Source: Flectonema sp. DT1601
Taxonomy: Eukaryota > Euglenozoa > Diplonemea > Diplonemida > Diplonemidae
Assembly: GCA_964019425.1 (NCBI GenBank)
Contig: OZ025795.1
Location: 1-64,000 of the forward strand
DNA: 64,000 nucleotides
Reading direction: 5' to 3'
Below the pieces are notes generated by a model that did no database searches, was not told the DNA's origin, and saw nothing but the letters and a program-made list of their open reading frames with translations. A program made the position numbers and the translations under genes. Below, one piece after another: positions 39,125-49,137 of this stretch (the stretch's first letter is position 1; the number at the start of each line of letters is the position of its first letter).

Positions 39125-42100
39125 TCAGGTCTGGTTATCTCCATTCAAGGCACGCTCCCAAAGTTTCGAAGCCTCAGCTTGGAGTCCAGAAAGAAAGTGA
39201 TCCTCTTCATTGTAAGTATCACCTTTATATATTAACTCGTCTACTAATGACCTGTCTGGCATCTTTGGATCATTCAACAGAAGCTGCTGATGGAGTTTTG
39301 TTTGAATTAGAATTCGTAAAATAGGAGCAGCCTTGAAGGCATCCTGTGCATGAGAGAGGTCCGTATTAGCGTCGTCAAGGAGGAGGTGAGATTGAGAAAT
39401 CTTCTGCTGAGCTTCTTCAATCTTTTGTTTGAATTCATCAGCTCGTAATTTAATCTTTTGAGCTGATTCAATTTCTGATTTTATTGCGGAAGCCAATTTG
39501 AAGTTTCGCTGACTGGCAGCTTCCTTCTTTTGAGATTCCAGTTCTGATAAGTCGTCGTCCAGCAGCTTTGAGTTGTCCTCATAAAAATACTGAAGCTCTT
39601 GTTGCTGTCGTTCGTACTGATGCTTCGCTGATTCCAACTTGCTGTTAGCAATCTGTAATTTCTTATTTCTGTTGTGAACATCTCTGTCTAAGTCTATTAT
39701 TCGAATTTCAGGTATCTTATTCTTATAAATTGACTTCAGTCGGCATCGATCTGCAAAGCTGCTGCGGCAGGCCTCAATTTCATTCCTCACATTTTGTTGG
39801 AACTCATCGAGTGTCGTGACCTTCGCTTTCATCTCCTCCATTTTGACGACGTTGCTTTCCCGAATTCGGACTTTTTCGGAAAGCTTGTTGTTTTCCCTCA
39901 ACATTTCGAGTTCCAGATCATCTATTTTTTGGATAGTTGTGAGCATCGTTATCTTCGTTTTCTTTTCAGATTCTCGTTTCTTTGAAGCCAGAAGAAGGAT
40001 TTCTCCTTCTATATTTCGCCGCTCTCCATCCTTTAGAATTAATCTATCCCTCACGTCTCTTATTCTGCTTTCAAAACTTCTCTCTTCTGCTGCTAAGTCG
40101 TCTAATTCAGAAGATGTTACTCGTAACTTGTCTTCCATCTGTTCTACTCGTTGTTGCATAACTTCTTGGAGTCCTCGTTGAGTTCCTCGATGTTCTTCAA
40201 TATCGGTTTCTATTTCGGAGATGTTCTTTTTGATGATCTCTTTCTTAGCTTCAATAGCCTTTCGACGGTTATCAAAGTGTTCTGGAGAATATTTAGCAAT
40301 CGATATCTTCGATACGCTCTGCAGTTCTCGAGTTCGGTTCCACTTTTCGAGGCTCCTTAGAAATTCATTTTCGTGAGTAGCCACCTTCTTCAGCCATTCT
40401 CTCACTCCCTCAAGAGCTTCAGATATCTCGTCTTGTTTTGTTGTGCCAACAGCCTGCTTGGTAGCAACTGTCGTTTCTATCAGTTGCTGTGTACTCGCCA
40501 TTCTCTGTTGTAATTCCAACTGCAGTCTTTCCCCTGCTGGGTGAAATCTCGCTTTTATTGAACTGCCCTCAGTCACCAAGTCAACACTTGACGCAACTGG
40601 TTTCACACTCGTGAATGAAAATGCAGAACCGCTCTCTGCGGGTGGGACACTAACCGAGGAAGGTGTTGTTGAGGTGAACGAAAATGCACCTTCATTCGTT
40701 TCACTTATCTCTGTAGTTGTTTGATGACTTGTGGAAGTAAAGGAAAATGCATTCTCCTTGGGTCTCTGTTTGCATTCGGTCGTTGCTAATTGTGCGGCGG
40801 ATGATATTTCAGCATCTTTTGTCGGAGTTTCCTCCACCAGAGCGAATGACATTTTTGATGACATCCTTGTTGAGTTTCGCGATCTCTTCTTCGCTCTCAA
40901 CTTCCCTTCCAATGGAGTTGAACAAAGTGACGGATCGAGTGAAGTACTTCCGGGAGTGGAGATAGGCGTCGAAGTATTCGAAAGAGAAATTGAAGGGAAA
41001 TTAATAACTCCGACACTGGGGCGAGGGCGAGCAGCCCTGAAGGAACTGTCGAGAGAAAGGCTGCAGGTTGCTGATGTCGGCGTACCAATAGTGGTGTTTG
41101 TTTCGGACTGCTCAATTTCTTTTTTTGTAGTTCGAATACCTCCTGCTGTTATTGTTGACTTTCGTGTTCTGCGTCTTCCTGTAAATGGCTGACGACCTTG
41201 TGCGTTAGCAGGCTCTGACACGGGTGTGCGAGGCTCACTTTCATCTACTTGCTTGGTCGCTACCGCCACGGGATCTCTTTTCGGACTAGCCGGCCCAGGA
41301 AGAACAATTGAAAGACCAGCTCCAGATTGTTTGGATTCCTCCACGTCTCTGTTTTCCGCAGTCTTCATGGTCATCGTTAGACCAGCCATGAGACTGCTCG
41401 ACATTTGGGAGTTTGAGGACGCTACAGAAGTTGGGTTTGAAACTTCTGCAGTTGTATCAGTTTGGGGAATAGTGGATGATGATATTTGTTTAGTCTCTTT
41501 ACAAGATGATGAGAGTAATTCATTTTGTGGCTCAGTTTCTATTTCTGTTTCAGGAAGGTCCAAACGAATTGAAATACCCGTCGTAAAATTAGACGTCCTT
41601 CGGGATTCTGATATCGGTTCACAGTTTTCAGTTCTCAACAACATCTTTCCCCACGGGAGAGGGAAGTCAACCATTGTGCAGACGGAACCATCTTTGCTGA
41701 ACTGCTTCCCAATAACTTCTCCCTTCTTCCCATTGAGTTCGGCATCCATTTGAAGACCTCTGGCAACAACAAAGGATCCGATTTCAATATTATTTACTGT
41801 CGGAATCATAGTAGCTGTTCGCACAAAGACGTTTTGCTCTTTGAAACTCATCGGCTCTAAATGTTGTCGGGGAGGGTCAAACTTTACTATAATTCTGTGA
41901 CACTGGTCACCCATCATCACTCCAACACAGAGACCACAAGATCCGTTTAAATATCTCTCACATGTTAAATTGTTTACTTCAACCTTAGCACCCACCTCAA
42001 CTGGTTCCTTCACACCTTTGTTTGTCTGCTTAGCCATTGGACAGCGGTGTGCTCCGACAGTGATATTCTCCCTGCACAACGGGCACATGAAGGAAGACAT
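39125..42100 (-). CDS. Zinc-finger, FSFT-repeat and coiled-coil protein
   Basis: A 991-residue single-exon protein. Residues 1-25 contain CPLC...HRCP, a small treble-clef-like or C2HC zinc finger. Residues 30-165 look like two beta modules (NLTCERYLNGSCGLCVG and ELNGKKGEVIG, the latter KOW/SH3-like). About 170-475 is Ser/Thr/Pro-rich and disordered, with three copies of an FSFTS motif near its end, reminiscent of nucleoporin FG/FSFG linkers. About 490-960 is long alpha-helical coiled coil with a kink. A nuclear-pore, centrosomal or ubiquitin-type scaffold is possible; none can be confirmed. The start was set at the ATG 4 bp after a GGCACACAG acceptor-like site. It ends in TGA, with a second in-frame TGA one codon later. 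Confidence 0.7.
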   Translation of the reverse strand: MSSFMCPLCRENITVGAHRCPMAKQTNKGVKEPVEVGAKVEVNNLTCERYLNGSCGLCVGVMMGDQCHRIIVKFDPPRQHLEPMSFKEQNVFVRTATMIPTVNNIEIGSFVVARGLQMDAELNGKKGEVIGKQFSKDGSVCTMVDFPLPWGKMLLRTENCEPISESRRTSNFTTGISIRLDLPETEIETEPQNELLSSSCKETKQISSSTIPQTDTTAEVSNPTSVASSNSQMSSSLMAGLTMTMKTAENRDVEESKQSGAGLSIVLPGPASPKRDPVAVATKQVDESEPRTPVSEPANAQGRQPFTGRRRTRKSTITAGGIRTTKKEIEQSETNTTIGTPTSATCSLSLDSSFRAARPRPSVGVINFPSISLSNTSTPISTPGSTSLDPSLCSTPLEGKLRAKKRSRNSTRMSSKMSFALVEETPTKDAEISSAAQLATTECKQRPKENAFSFTSTSHQTTTEISETNEGAFSFTSTTPSSVSVPPAESGSAFSFTSVKPVASSVDLVTEGSSIKARFHPAGERLQLELQQRMASTQQLIETTVATKQAVGTTKQDEISEALEGVREWLKKVATHENEFLRSLEKWNRTRELQSVSKISIAKYSPEHFDNRRKAIEAKKEIIKKNISEIETDIEEHRGTQRGLQEVMQQRVEQMEDKLRVTSSELDDLAAEERSFESRIRDVRDRLILKDGERRNIEGEILLLASKKRESEKKTKITMLTTIQKIDDLELEMLRENNKLSEKVRIRESNVVKMEEMKAKVTTLDEFQQNVRNEIEACRSSFADRCRLKSIYKNKIPEIRIIDLDRDVHNRNKKLQIANSKLESAKHQYERQQQELQYFYEDNSKLLDDDLSELESQKKEAASQRNFKLASAIKSEIESAQKIKLRADEFKQKIEEAQQKISQSHLLLDDANTDLSHAQDAFKAAPILRILIQTKLHQQLLLNDPKMPDRSLVDELIYKGDTYNEEDHFLSGLQAEASKLWERALNGDNQT

Positions 42101-42472
42101 CGTTCTGTGTGCCAAGTCATACTGAGAAGAGAATTTTTACAAAATAAAACGCAACGCAAAAACTTGACCGACTTATTATTTTGATGAGATCTAATTATTA
42201 TCACTTTGAGAGCATCGATTAGACACATCAAAAAAAAAAAAAGTAAATCTCATTTTATAATTCAACAAGGAATAAGGTTTTAAGGTTTTCAAAGAAGCGT
42301 GGCCTTTCCCTTAATGTTTTCAAAGGATTTGCAAAAATATTACAAAGATCACAAAGATATTTGTGCTTCACGCCATGCACTTCGGGTCTCTCGGATCTGC
42401 TTAATTTCTTTAAGCAAAGAGGAGAAACACTAAACACAATCTACTCCTTAATAATGGAATATCGATATCATT

Positions 42473-45330
42473 GAGAGAGCAGTTCGGTGTTAAAAAAAAG
42501 AACGAGACTTTTTTTTATCATTGTTCATCCCTTATTGAAAAGGGAATAGGTGGTAAAAGAGAAGACAAAAATAAAAGATGAATGAAAATATTACAATACC
42601 GGAATGAAAGTGCAAAGTAACATTCATACAAATCTAACAGAAATCAGATAACTCAGACTCACAATGTTAACACATCGCGTGCTTGAACACCTGTCTCCTT
42701 AATTCATAAATACCACCGCGTGATATCCATTACATGAAAGTTTAGTTAAAGAATCGAGTCACCGACGACGTTTGCAGAAAGTTTCACTGCACAAAGAGAG
42801 ACTGTAGAGTCACAACAGGTTGGTATCGTAACTATCCTGCATGCATGACAAGAATAAGATCCAGCAACTTGACAAATGATGTCAAACTGAATGCTACCAT
42901 TCATATCAGGAAGTCGATATCCAGAATGCGAGGTGCGCTTGTTAAAGTCTCCAATCTTACGAGAAAGTTAGAAAGCTTACTTTTCAAGATCGAGTCACTA
43001 ACAAAGAGGGGGGTAGATGACCGCTTGTTGTCGTCAACATCCCAGACCAAATCTTCTACAGAGAGATGATTGGAAACTTATCATTCGAGGGACCCCTTTG
43101 AAGTGGAATTTCCGTCTTGAAAGCTTTAAATACTCTCGACAACGAGGACAGGAAAACTGAAGGATTTCAAATTCAATCCGTACCTTGAGATCTGAGATCT
43201 GCTACTTCTTCACCAATAATAACTTCACAATTAAATGAAACGCACAAGACACTTTCACATTACCTGAAGTGAGTATCACAAAATAAAAAGAAGAAGGGAT
43301 CCACCTTCTTTGAAACGTTAGTAATTGGAGAGAGTCAGAAATAAAAAAGCGGAAGTACTTTTATTAAAATGATGGAAGGATTGAAGGGAGATGTGGTGGG
43401 GCAGTTTGCAGTGACATGAATGTCACAAGAGTCAGGTCTCATCTTAATCAGATGCGAATATCATAATTAAAGAATGAGAATATTGTAACTCCCTTCGTTT
43501 CTTATTCTTCGGCATCAATCGGCTCAAGCACCCCGTTGATCTTCATTCCTTCACATAAACCAGGAAGGATTTCGCTACCAAATTTATTAAGAGGAACAAT
43601 GTACGCTAGATTCAGGTCTGGTCCAGTGCTTCCGTGGAACTCGAGTCTCTTCGTCATGTTCGTAATTAAGTTTGCGTATTGCGGGTCCTTTGACAAGTCG
43701 TGTGATTCAGAGATGTCGTCGACTACGTTAAACAGGCAATGAGGAATGCAAGACTTCGTTCCACTGCCTTCTCCGCTTGGTGCACGGCACTGGTTGCCCT
43801 GCTTCTGACCACCAGACTCCCCGAAAGGTGTCGCAGTTGCCGACAACTCTGGCCACTTGAGAATACGCGTGTCACCGACGTTACCTTTGCTCGTGATGAT
43901 CAGCTTGAAGTCACCCATTCGGATTGATGTCACATTCTCACTGAAGTATTGGTTGGCAACCTGGTGCACTACTTCGCTTCTCGGAGAAGCCTCGTTTGCG
44001 AAAATCGCAGGCAGAAGGTTGTGTCCATCAGGAAGGCGAGGTCCAGTGTTTGCAGGAATGCTACCCCCAGCAACACCCTCAACGAATACTTTGTACCAAT
44101 CAGAAGAGTGTGCCAACCCATCCCAGTTGGTACCACGACGTGACTCAGGTACGAGTCCACCAGAAATGAAAGATTCCACACGAACCCCTCCTTCCCAGAA
44201 ACTGTGCTTTCCACCTCTCAATGGAAAGTTGGTGGTGTGGGCCAGTGGACCTCCGTTATCAGAAACAACAACAATCAAAGTATTGTCCCACATGTCATTT
44301 GAGTGCAAAGCTGCCGTGATGTTAGCAAAGGACCAGTCGAGTTCAGTCATCACAGCAGACTGCGCCTTGTAAGTATCATTCACAACATACGGATACATAT
44401 CAACAGTGCTGCAGTGAGCCTGAATACCGAGATTTAAACCGACACCGCGTGCCAAATGCACATTTTGCGGAGCGTAGTAAAGGTACAAGGACTCGTCTTG
44501 TGTTACGGACTTGATGATTTTCACGGCCTCTGCAGTAAACACATTCGTCGAGTAAGTCCCGTTCACAGACGTGTCGGCACCTTTGATTGCAGTCAGCGTG
44601 CTGTTTGAGAAATCAAATGCCCTGAAGTCAGGACTCAGATCCTTGCACGAAGTACTCAGAGGAGCCCAGTGATAAAACAAGTCAGCATTGGCTGCCAGGT
44701 AGTAACCAAGAAACGTATCAAATCCTCTTTCTGTTGGGCTGCATTCCTTCTTTGCAAATCCGACATCCCACTTGCCGATTGCGTGGGTGCGGTATCCGTT
44801 GTCTTTCATGAGCTGAGGGATGAGTGTGAAGTTCCTCGTGCAGTGATCTTCGTCCCGAGTCATGTCGTAGAAACCAGCTCCCCAAGGATACCTTCCCGTC
44901 ATCAAACTCGCACGTGAAGGAGAGCAGATCTTAAAGGTATAGTAAGAAGTCAACCTCACTCCTTCCTTAATGAGTTGATTCATTTTCGGTGTCTTTACTG
45001 CATAGTCGTTGTGGACACCAATGTCATTGTATCCCAAGTCATCGACAACAATCTGCACAATGTGAGGCTTCTTCGCTGAAACAACAAACGCTCCAAGCAG
45101 GAGGGTCAAAAGGGTTCTCATGTTATTTTTGTTCTGAAGGTGGAAGAGTTGAGGTTGTTTCGTGTTCCTTATTACAAAGTTCGCGAACATTAATATCTAA
45201 CTGGTTCGAAGAGGAACCAGTCTCACTAAGCAAATTCCCTGAAGTATATTGAATAAGTGAGATAGTCAGTTAGGTAAAGTAATTAGATTTATTTATTTAT
45301 TTATTAAAAGATATAAAATAATTCGATCTC
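42473..45330. repeat. Tandem duplication unit, copy 1 (sulfatase 1)
   Basis: This unit contains arylsulfatase 1 plus about 1 kb of 3' flank and about 140 bp of 5' flank. It is nearly identical to 45331-48350; corresponding points in the gene and 3' flank are offset by 3005 bp. The left boundary is marked in both by GAGAGCAGTTCGGTG. Near-identity in non-coding flank shows that the duplication is recent. Confidence 0.9.
43502..45121 (-). CDS. Arylsulfatase (ARSB-like), copy 1
   Basis: A 539-residue type I sulfatase that hydrolyses sulfate esters, probably in the secretory or lysosomal system or outside the cell. Residues 1-16 are a signal peptide. The metal-binding VVDDLGYND (about 26-34) and the formylglycine motif CSPSR (66-70; the Cys is oxidised by a formylglycine-generating enzyme) are present, as are GKWDVGF near 117, an SDNGG metal motif and the WEGGVR motif. 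The order matches animal arylsulfatases B/I/J, and the length is normal. Compared with copies 2 and 3 it has Ala at 144 and Arg at 225 where they have Cys. The start was chosen for the signal peptide; a CCACCTTCAG acceptor-like site lies 12 bp upstream. It ends in TAA. Confidence 0.93.
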   Translation of the reverse strand: MRTLLTLLLGAFVVSAKKPHIVQIVVDDLGYNDIGVHNDYAVKTPKMNQLIKEGVRLTSYYTFKICSPSRASLMTGRYPWGAGFYDMTRDEDHCTRNFTLIPQLMKDNGYRTHAIGKWDVGFAKKECSPTERGFDTFLGYYLAANADLFYHWAPLSTSCKDLSPDFRAFDFSNSTLTAIKGADTSVNGTYSTNVFTAEAVKIIKSVTQDESLYLYYAPQNVHLARGVGLNLGIQAHCSTVDMYPYVVNDTYKAQSAVMTELDWSFANITAALHSNDMWDNTLIVVVSDNGGPLAHTTNFPLRGGKHSFWEGGVRVESFISGGLVPESRRGTNWDGLAHSSDWYKVFVEGVAGGSIPANTGPRLPDGHNLLPAIFANEASPRSEVVHQVANQYFSENVTSIRMGDFKLIITSKGNVGDTRILKWPELSATATPFGESGGQKQGNQCRAPSGEGSGTKSCIPHCLFNVVDDISESHDLSKDPQYANLITNMTKRLEFHGSTGPDLNLAYIVPLNKFGSEILPGLCEGMKINGVLEPIDAEE

Positions 45331-48300
45331 GTTGAGAGCAGTTCGGTGTTAAAAAAAAGGAACGAGACTTTTTTTTATTATTGTTCATCCCTTATTGAAA
45401 AGGGAAAAGGAAAAAGAGAAGACAAAAAAGAATCGGCAAATTTCACTTTTTTATTTACTCACCCACACTTTTATTTGTTTGTGCGCAACCGGTAGAAAAT
45501 CCTAATGAAGGAATAGGTAGTTACGCTGCCACAATTATCTTTCTACCGAACAATGGGATTGTAGGTACAAAAATAAAAGATGAATGAAAATATTACAATA
45601 CCGGAATGAAAGTGCAAAGTAACATTCATACAAATCTAACAGAAATCAGATAACTCAGACTCACAATGTTAACACATCGTGTGCTTGAACACCTGTCTCC
45701 TTAATTCATAAATACCACTGCATTGTGATATCCATTACATGAAAGTTTAGTTAAAGAATCGAGTCACCGACGACGTTTGCAGAAAGTTTCACTGCACAAA
45801 GAGAGACTGTAGAGTCACAACAGGTTGGTATCGTAACTATCCTGCATGCATGACAAGAATAAGATCCAGCAACTTGACAAATGATGTCAAACTGAATGCT
45901 ACCATTCATATCAGGAAGTCGATATCCAGAATGCGAGGTGCGCTTGTTAAAGTCTCCAATCTTACGAGAAAGTTAGAAAGCTTACTTTTCAAGATCGAGT
46001 CACTAACAAAGAGGGGGGTAGATGACCGCTTGTTGTCGTCAACATCCCAGACCAAATCTTCTACAGAGAGATGATTGGAAACTTATCATTCGAGGGACCC
46101 CTTTGAAGTGGAATTTCCGTCTTGAAAGCTTTAAATACTCTCGACAACGAGGACAGGAAAACTGAAGGATTTCAAATTCAATCCGTACCTTGAGATCTGA
46201 GATCTGCTACTTCTTCACCAATAATAACTTCACAATTAAATGAAACGCACAAGACACTTTCACATTACCTGAAGTGAGTATCACAAAATAAAAAGAAGAA
46301 GGGATCCACCTTCTTTGAAACGTTAGTAATTGGAGAGAGTCAGAAATAAAAAAGCGGAAGTACTTTTATTAAAATGATGGAAGGATTGAAGGGAGATGTG
46401 GTGGGGCAGTTTGCAGTGACATGAATGTCACAAGAGTCAGGTCTCATCTTAATCAGATGCGAATATCATAATTAAAGAATGAGAATATTGTAACTCCCTT
46501 CGTTTCTTATTCTTCGGCATCAATCGGCTCAAGCACCCCGTTGATCTTCATTCCTTCACATAAACCAGGAAGGATTTCGCTACCAAATTTATTAAGAGGA
46601 ACAATGTACGCTAGATTCAGGTCTGGTCCAGTGCTTCCGTGGAACTCGAGTCTCTTCGTCATGTTCGTAATTAAGTTTGCGTATTGCGGGTCCTTTGACA
46701 AGTCGTGTGATTCAGAGATGTCGTCGACTACGTTAAACAGGCAATGAGGAATGCAAGACTTCGTTCCACTGCCTCCTCCGTGTGGCGCACGGCACTGGTT
46801 GCCCTGTTTCTGACCACCAGACTCCCCGAAAGGTGTCGCAGTTGCCGACAACTCTGGCCACTTGAGAATACGCGTGTCACCCACGTTACCGTTGCTCGTA
46901 ATGATCAGCTTGAAGTCACCCATTCGGATTGATGTCACATTCTCACTGAAGTATTGGTTGGCAACCTGGTGCACTACTTCGCTTCTCGGAGAAGCCTCGT
47001 TTGCGAAAATCGCAGGCAGAAGGTTGTGTCCATCAGGAAGGCGAGGTCCAGTGTTTGCAGGAATGCTACCCCCAGCAACACCCTCAACGAATACTTTGTA
47101 CCAATCAGAAGAGTGTGCCAACCCATCCCAGTTGGTACCACGACGTGACTCAGGTACGAGTCCACCAGAAATGAAAGATTCCACACGAACCCCTCCTTCC
47201 CAGAAAGTGTGCTTTCCACCTCTCAATGGAAAGTTGGTAGTGTGGGACAGTGGACCTCCGTTATCAGAAACAACAACAATCAAAGTATTGTCCCACATGT
47301 CATTTGAGTGCAAAGCTGCCGTGATGTTAGCAAAGGACCAGTCGAGTTCAGTCATCACAGCAGACTGCGCCTTGTAAGTATCATTCACAACATACGGATA
47401 CATATCAACAGTGCTGCAGTGAGCCTGAATACCGAGTCCCATACCGACACCGCATGCCAAGTGCACATTTTGCGGAGCGTAGTAAAGGTACAAGGACTCG
47501 TCTTGTGTTACGGACTTGATGATTTTCACGGCCTCTGCAGTAAACACATTCGTCGAGTAAGTCCCGTTCACAGACGTGTCGGCACCTTTGATTGCAGTCA
47601 GCGTGCTGTTTGAGAAATCAAATGCCCTGAAGTCAGGACTCAGATCCTTGCACGAAGTACTCAGAGGAGCCCAGTGATAAAACAAGTCAGCATTGCAGGC
47701 CTGGTAGTAACCAAGAAACGTATCAAATCCTCCTTCTGTTGGGCTGCATTCCTTCTTTGCAAATCCGACATCCCACTTGCCGATTGCGTGGGTGCGGTAT
47801 CCGTTGTCTTTCATGAGCTGAGGGATGAGTGTGAAGTTTTTCGTGCAGTGATCCGTGTCCCGAGTCATGTCGTAGAAACCAGCTCCCCAAGGATACCTTC
47901 CCGTCATCAAACTCGCACGTGAAGGAGAGCAGATCTTAAAGGTATAGTAAGAAGTCAACCTCACTCCTTCCTTAATGAGTTGATTCATTTTCGGTGTCTT
48001 TACTGCATAGTCGTTGTGGACACCAATGTCATTGTATCCCAAGTCATCGACAACAATCTGCACAATGTGAGGCTTCTTCGCTGAAACAACAAACGCTCCA
48101 AGCAAGAGGGTCAAAAGGGTTCTCATGTTATTTTTGTTCTGAAGGTGGAAGAGTTGAGGTTGTTTCGTGTTCCTTATTAAAAAGTTCGCGAACATTAATA
48201 TCTAACTAGTTCGAAGACGAACCCCAGGAGGGCGAAGTCGTTGCGATGTAACCATCCATGAGTCTCACTAAGCAAAAGTATCAAAAAAGAAATTCCCTGA

Positions 48301-48350
48301 AGTGTATTGAATAAGTGAGATGGTCAGTTAGGTACAGTAATTAGATATAA
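45331..48350. repeat. Tandem duplication unit, copy 2 (sulfatase 2)
   Basis: Second copy of the unit. It differs from copy 1 by about 146 extra bp near 45425-45570, which carry short inverted CGGTAGAAA/TTTCTACCG ends, and by about 50 extra bp near 48222-48290 upstream of the gene. The third sulfatase (49138-50748) lies outside the duplicated unit and does not share this 3' flank. Confidence 0.88.
46507..48126 (-). CDS. Arylsulfatase (ARSB-like), copy 2
   Basis: A 539-residue protein nearly identical to copy 1 and lying in the second unit of the tandem duplication. The signal peptide, DD metal site, CSPSR formylglycine motif, SDNGG and WEGGVR are all intact. It carries Cys at 144 (YQACNAD) and Cys at 225 (HLACGVG), which may form a disulfide that copy 1 lacks. 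The C-terminal RAPHGGGSGTKSC matches copy 3 rather than copy 1 (RAPSGEGSG), hinting at gene conversion between neighbours or change in copy 1. The upstream acceptor-like CCACCTTCAG is conserved. Confidence 0.93.
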   Translation of the reverse strand: MRTLLTLLLGAFVVSAKKPHIVQIVVDDLGYNDIGVHNDYAVKTPKMNQLIKEGVRLTSYYTFKICSPSRASLMTGRYPWGAGFYDMTRDTDHCTKNFTLIPQLMKDNGYRTHAIGKWDVGFAKKECSPTEGGFDTFLGYYQACNADLFYHWAPLSTSCKDLSPDFRAFDFSNSTLTAIKGADTSVNGTYSTNVFTAEAVKIIKSVTQDESLYLYYAPQNVHLACGVGMGLGIQAHCSTVDMYPYVVNDTYKAQSAVMTELDWSFANITAALHSNDMWDNTLIVVVSDNGGPLSHTTNFPLRGGKHTFWEGGVRVESFISGGLVPESRRGTNWDGLAHSSDWYKVFVEGVAGGSIPANTGPRLPDGHNLLPAIFANEASPRSEVVHQVANQYFSENVTSIRMGDFKLIITSNGNVGDTRILKWPELSATATPFGESGGQKQGNQCRAPHGGGSGTKSCIPHCLFNVVDDISESHDLSKDPQYANLITNMTKRLEFHGSTGPDLNLAYIVPLNKFGSEILPGLCEGMKINGVLEPIDAEE

Positions 48351-49005
48351 AATGCTTTCAGGAAATCAAAAAGAATATTTAAAAACGTTGGCAGAGTGGA
48401 CTGTTTACTACGAGAAGTCAGCTGAGGAAATCAGTGACTAATGTGTAGTATTATTCGATTCTTTATCCACTCCAATACGCACTATAGGCATTGGCTACGA
48501 AGACACTATTGACGCCCATTAAACGAGATGGCGAGGATCTCTGTTTATCTTTTTATTTTTTGATTGCAATTGTAACCAACTTCCGGAAATACAAGAACCA
48601 GAATGCAGTGATAAGAGTTTTTTCGAAACAAAACACTTTACTATCAAAGTCGGATGAACAAAGGGAAAGATCAAAGTAAAAGTAATAACGTTACAATACC
48701 AACCAGATAATAGAATTGAGTAACAATTCCACGATGAGGGAGGCAAGACTCATCACAATAAAATCTGCAGCTGCCTAACTCACAGACCACGCACTCGGAT
48801 TACTGAGCCATTCACCAAATCAGCTTTGTCCTCCCACGGCAGCACTTGTCCAGCAGAAAGTATAGAAACTGATTGGCTGCAGAACTTTTGATATTTATTG
48901 TAACACATTGTCACTGAAGAGAGCATTTATTGTCAGCAATACAATGCTGAAATACTGACGACTCTCGGCGAGGTGGTCCTCACCAAGCATCCGCAGGAAA
49001 GATTT

Positions 49006-49042
<37 letters not shown>

Positions 49043-49137
49043 GAAACGATGGGAATCATTTTGAAAAAACTAATTTTATAAATCTCAAAAACGTAATTCA
49101 GAACTCACTCTCGATGAGCAAGTTAGTAAACCGATAT
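48351..49137. other. Intergenic, with 33-bp poly-A run
   Basis: No gene seen. A homopolymer of 33 A lies at 49007-49039 (poly-T on the coding strand), in the 3' flank of sulfatase 3. The short open frames here are not supported. Confidence 0.7.

Noticed and set aside
42845-46074. Plus-strand 74-codon frame as a real gene
   Set aside because: Its conservation is explained by the recent duplication. It opposes the common strand and has no recognisable features.
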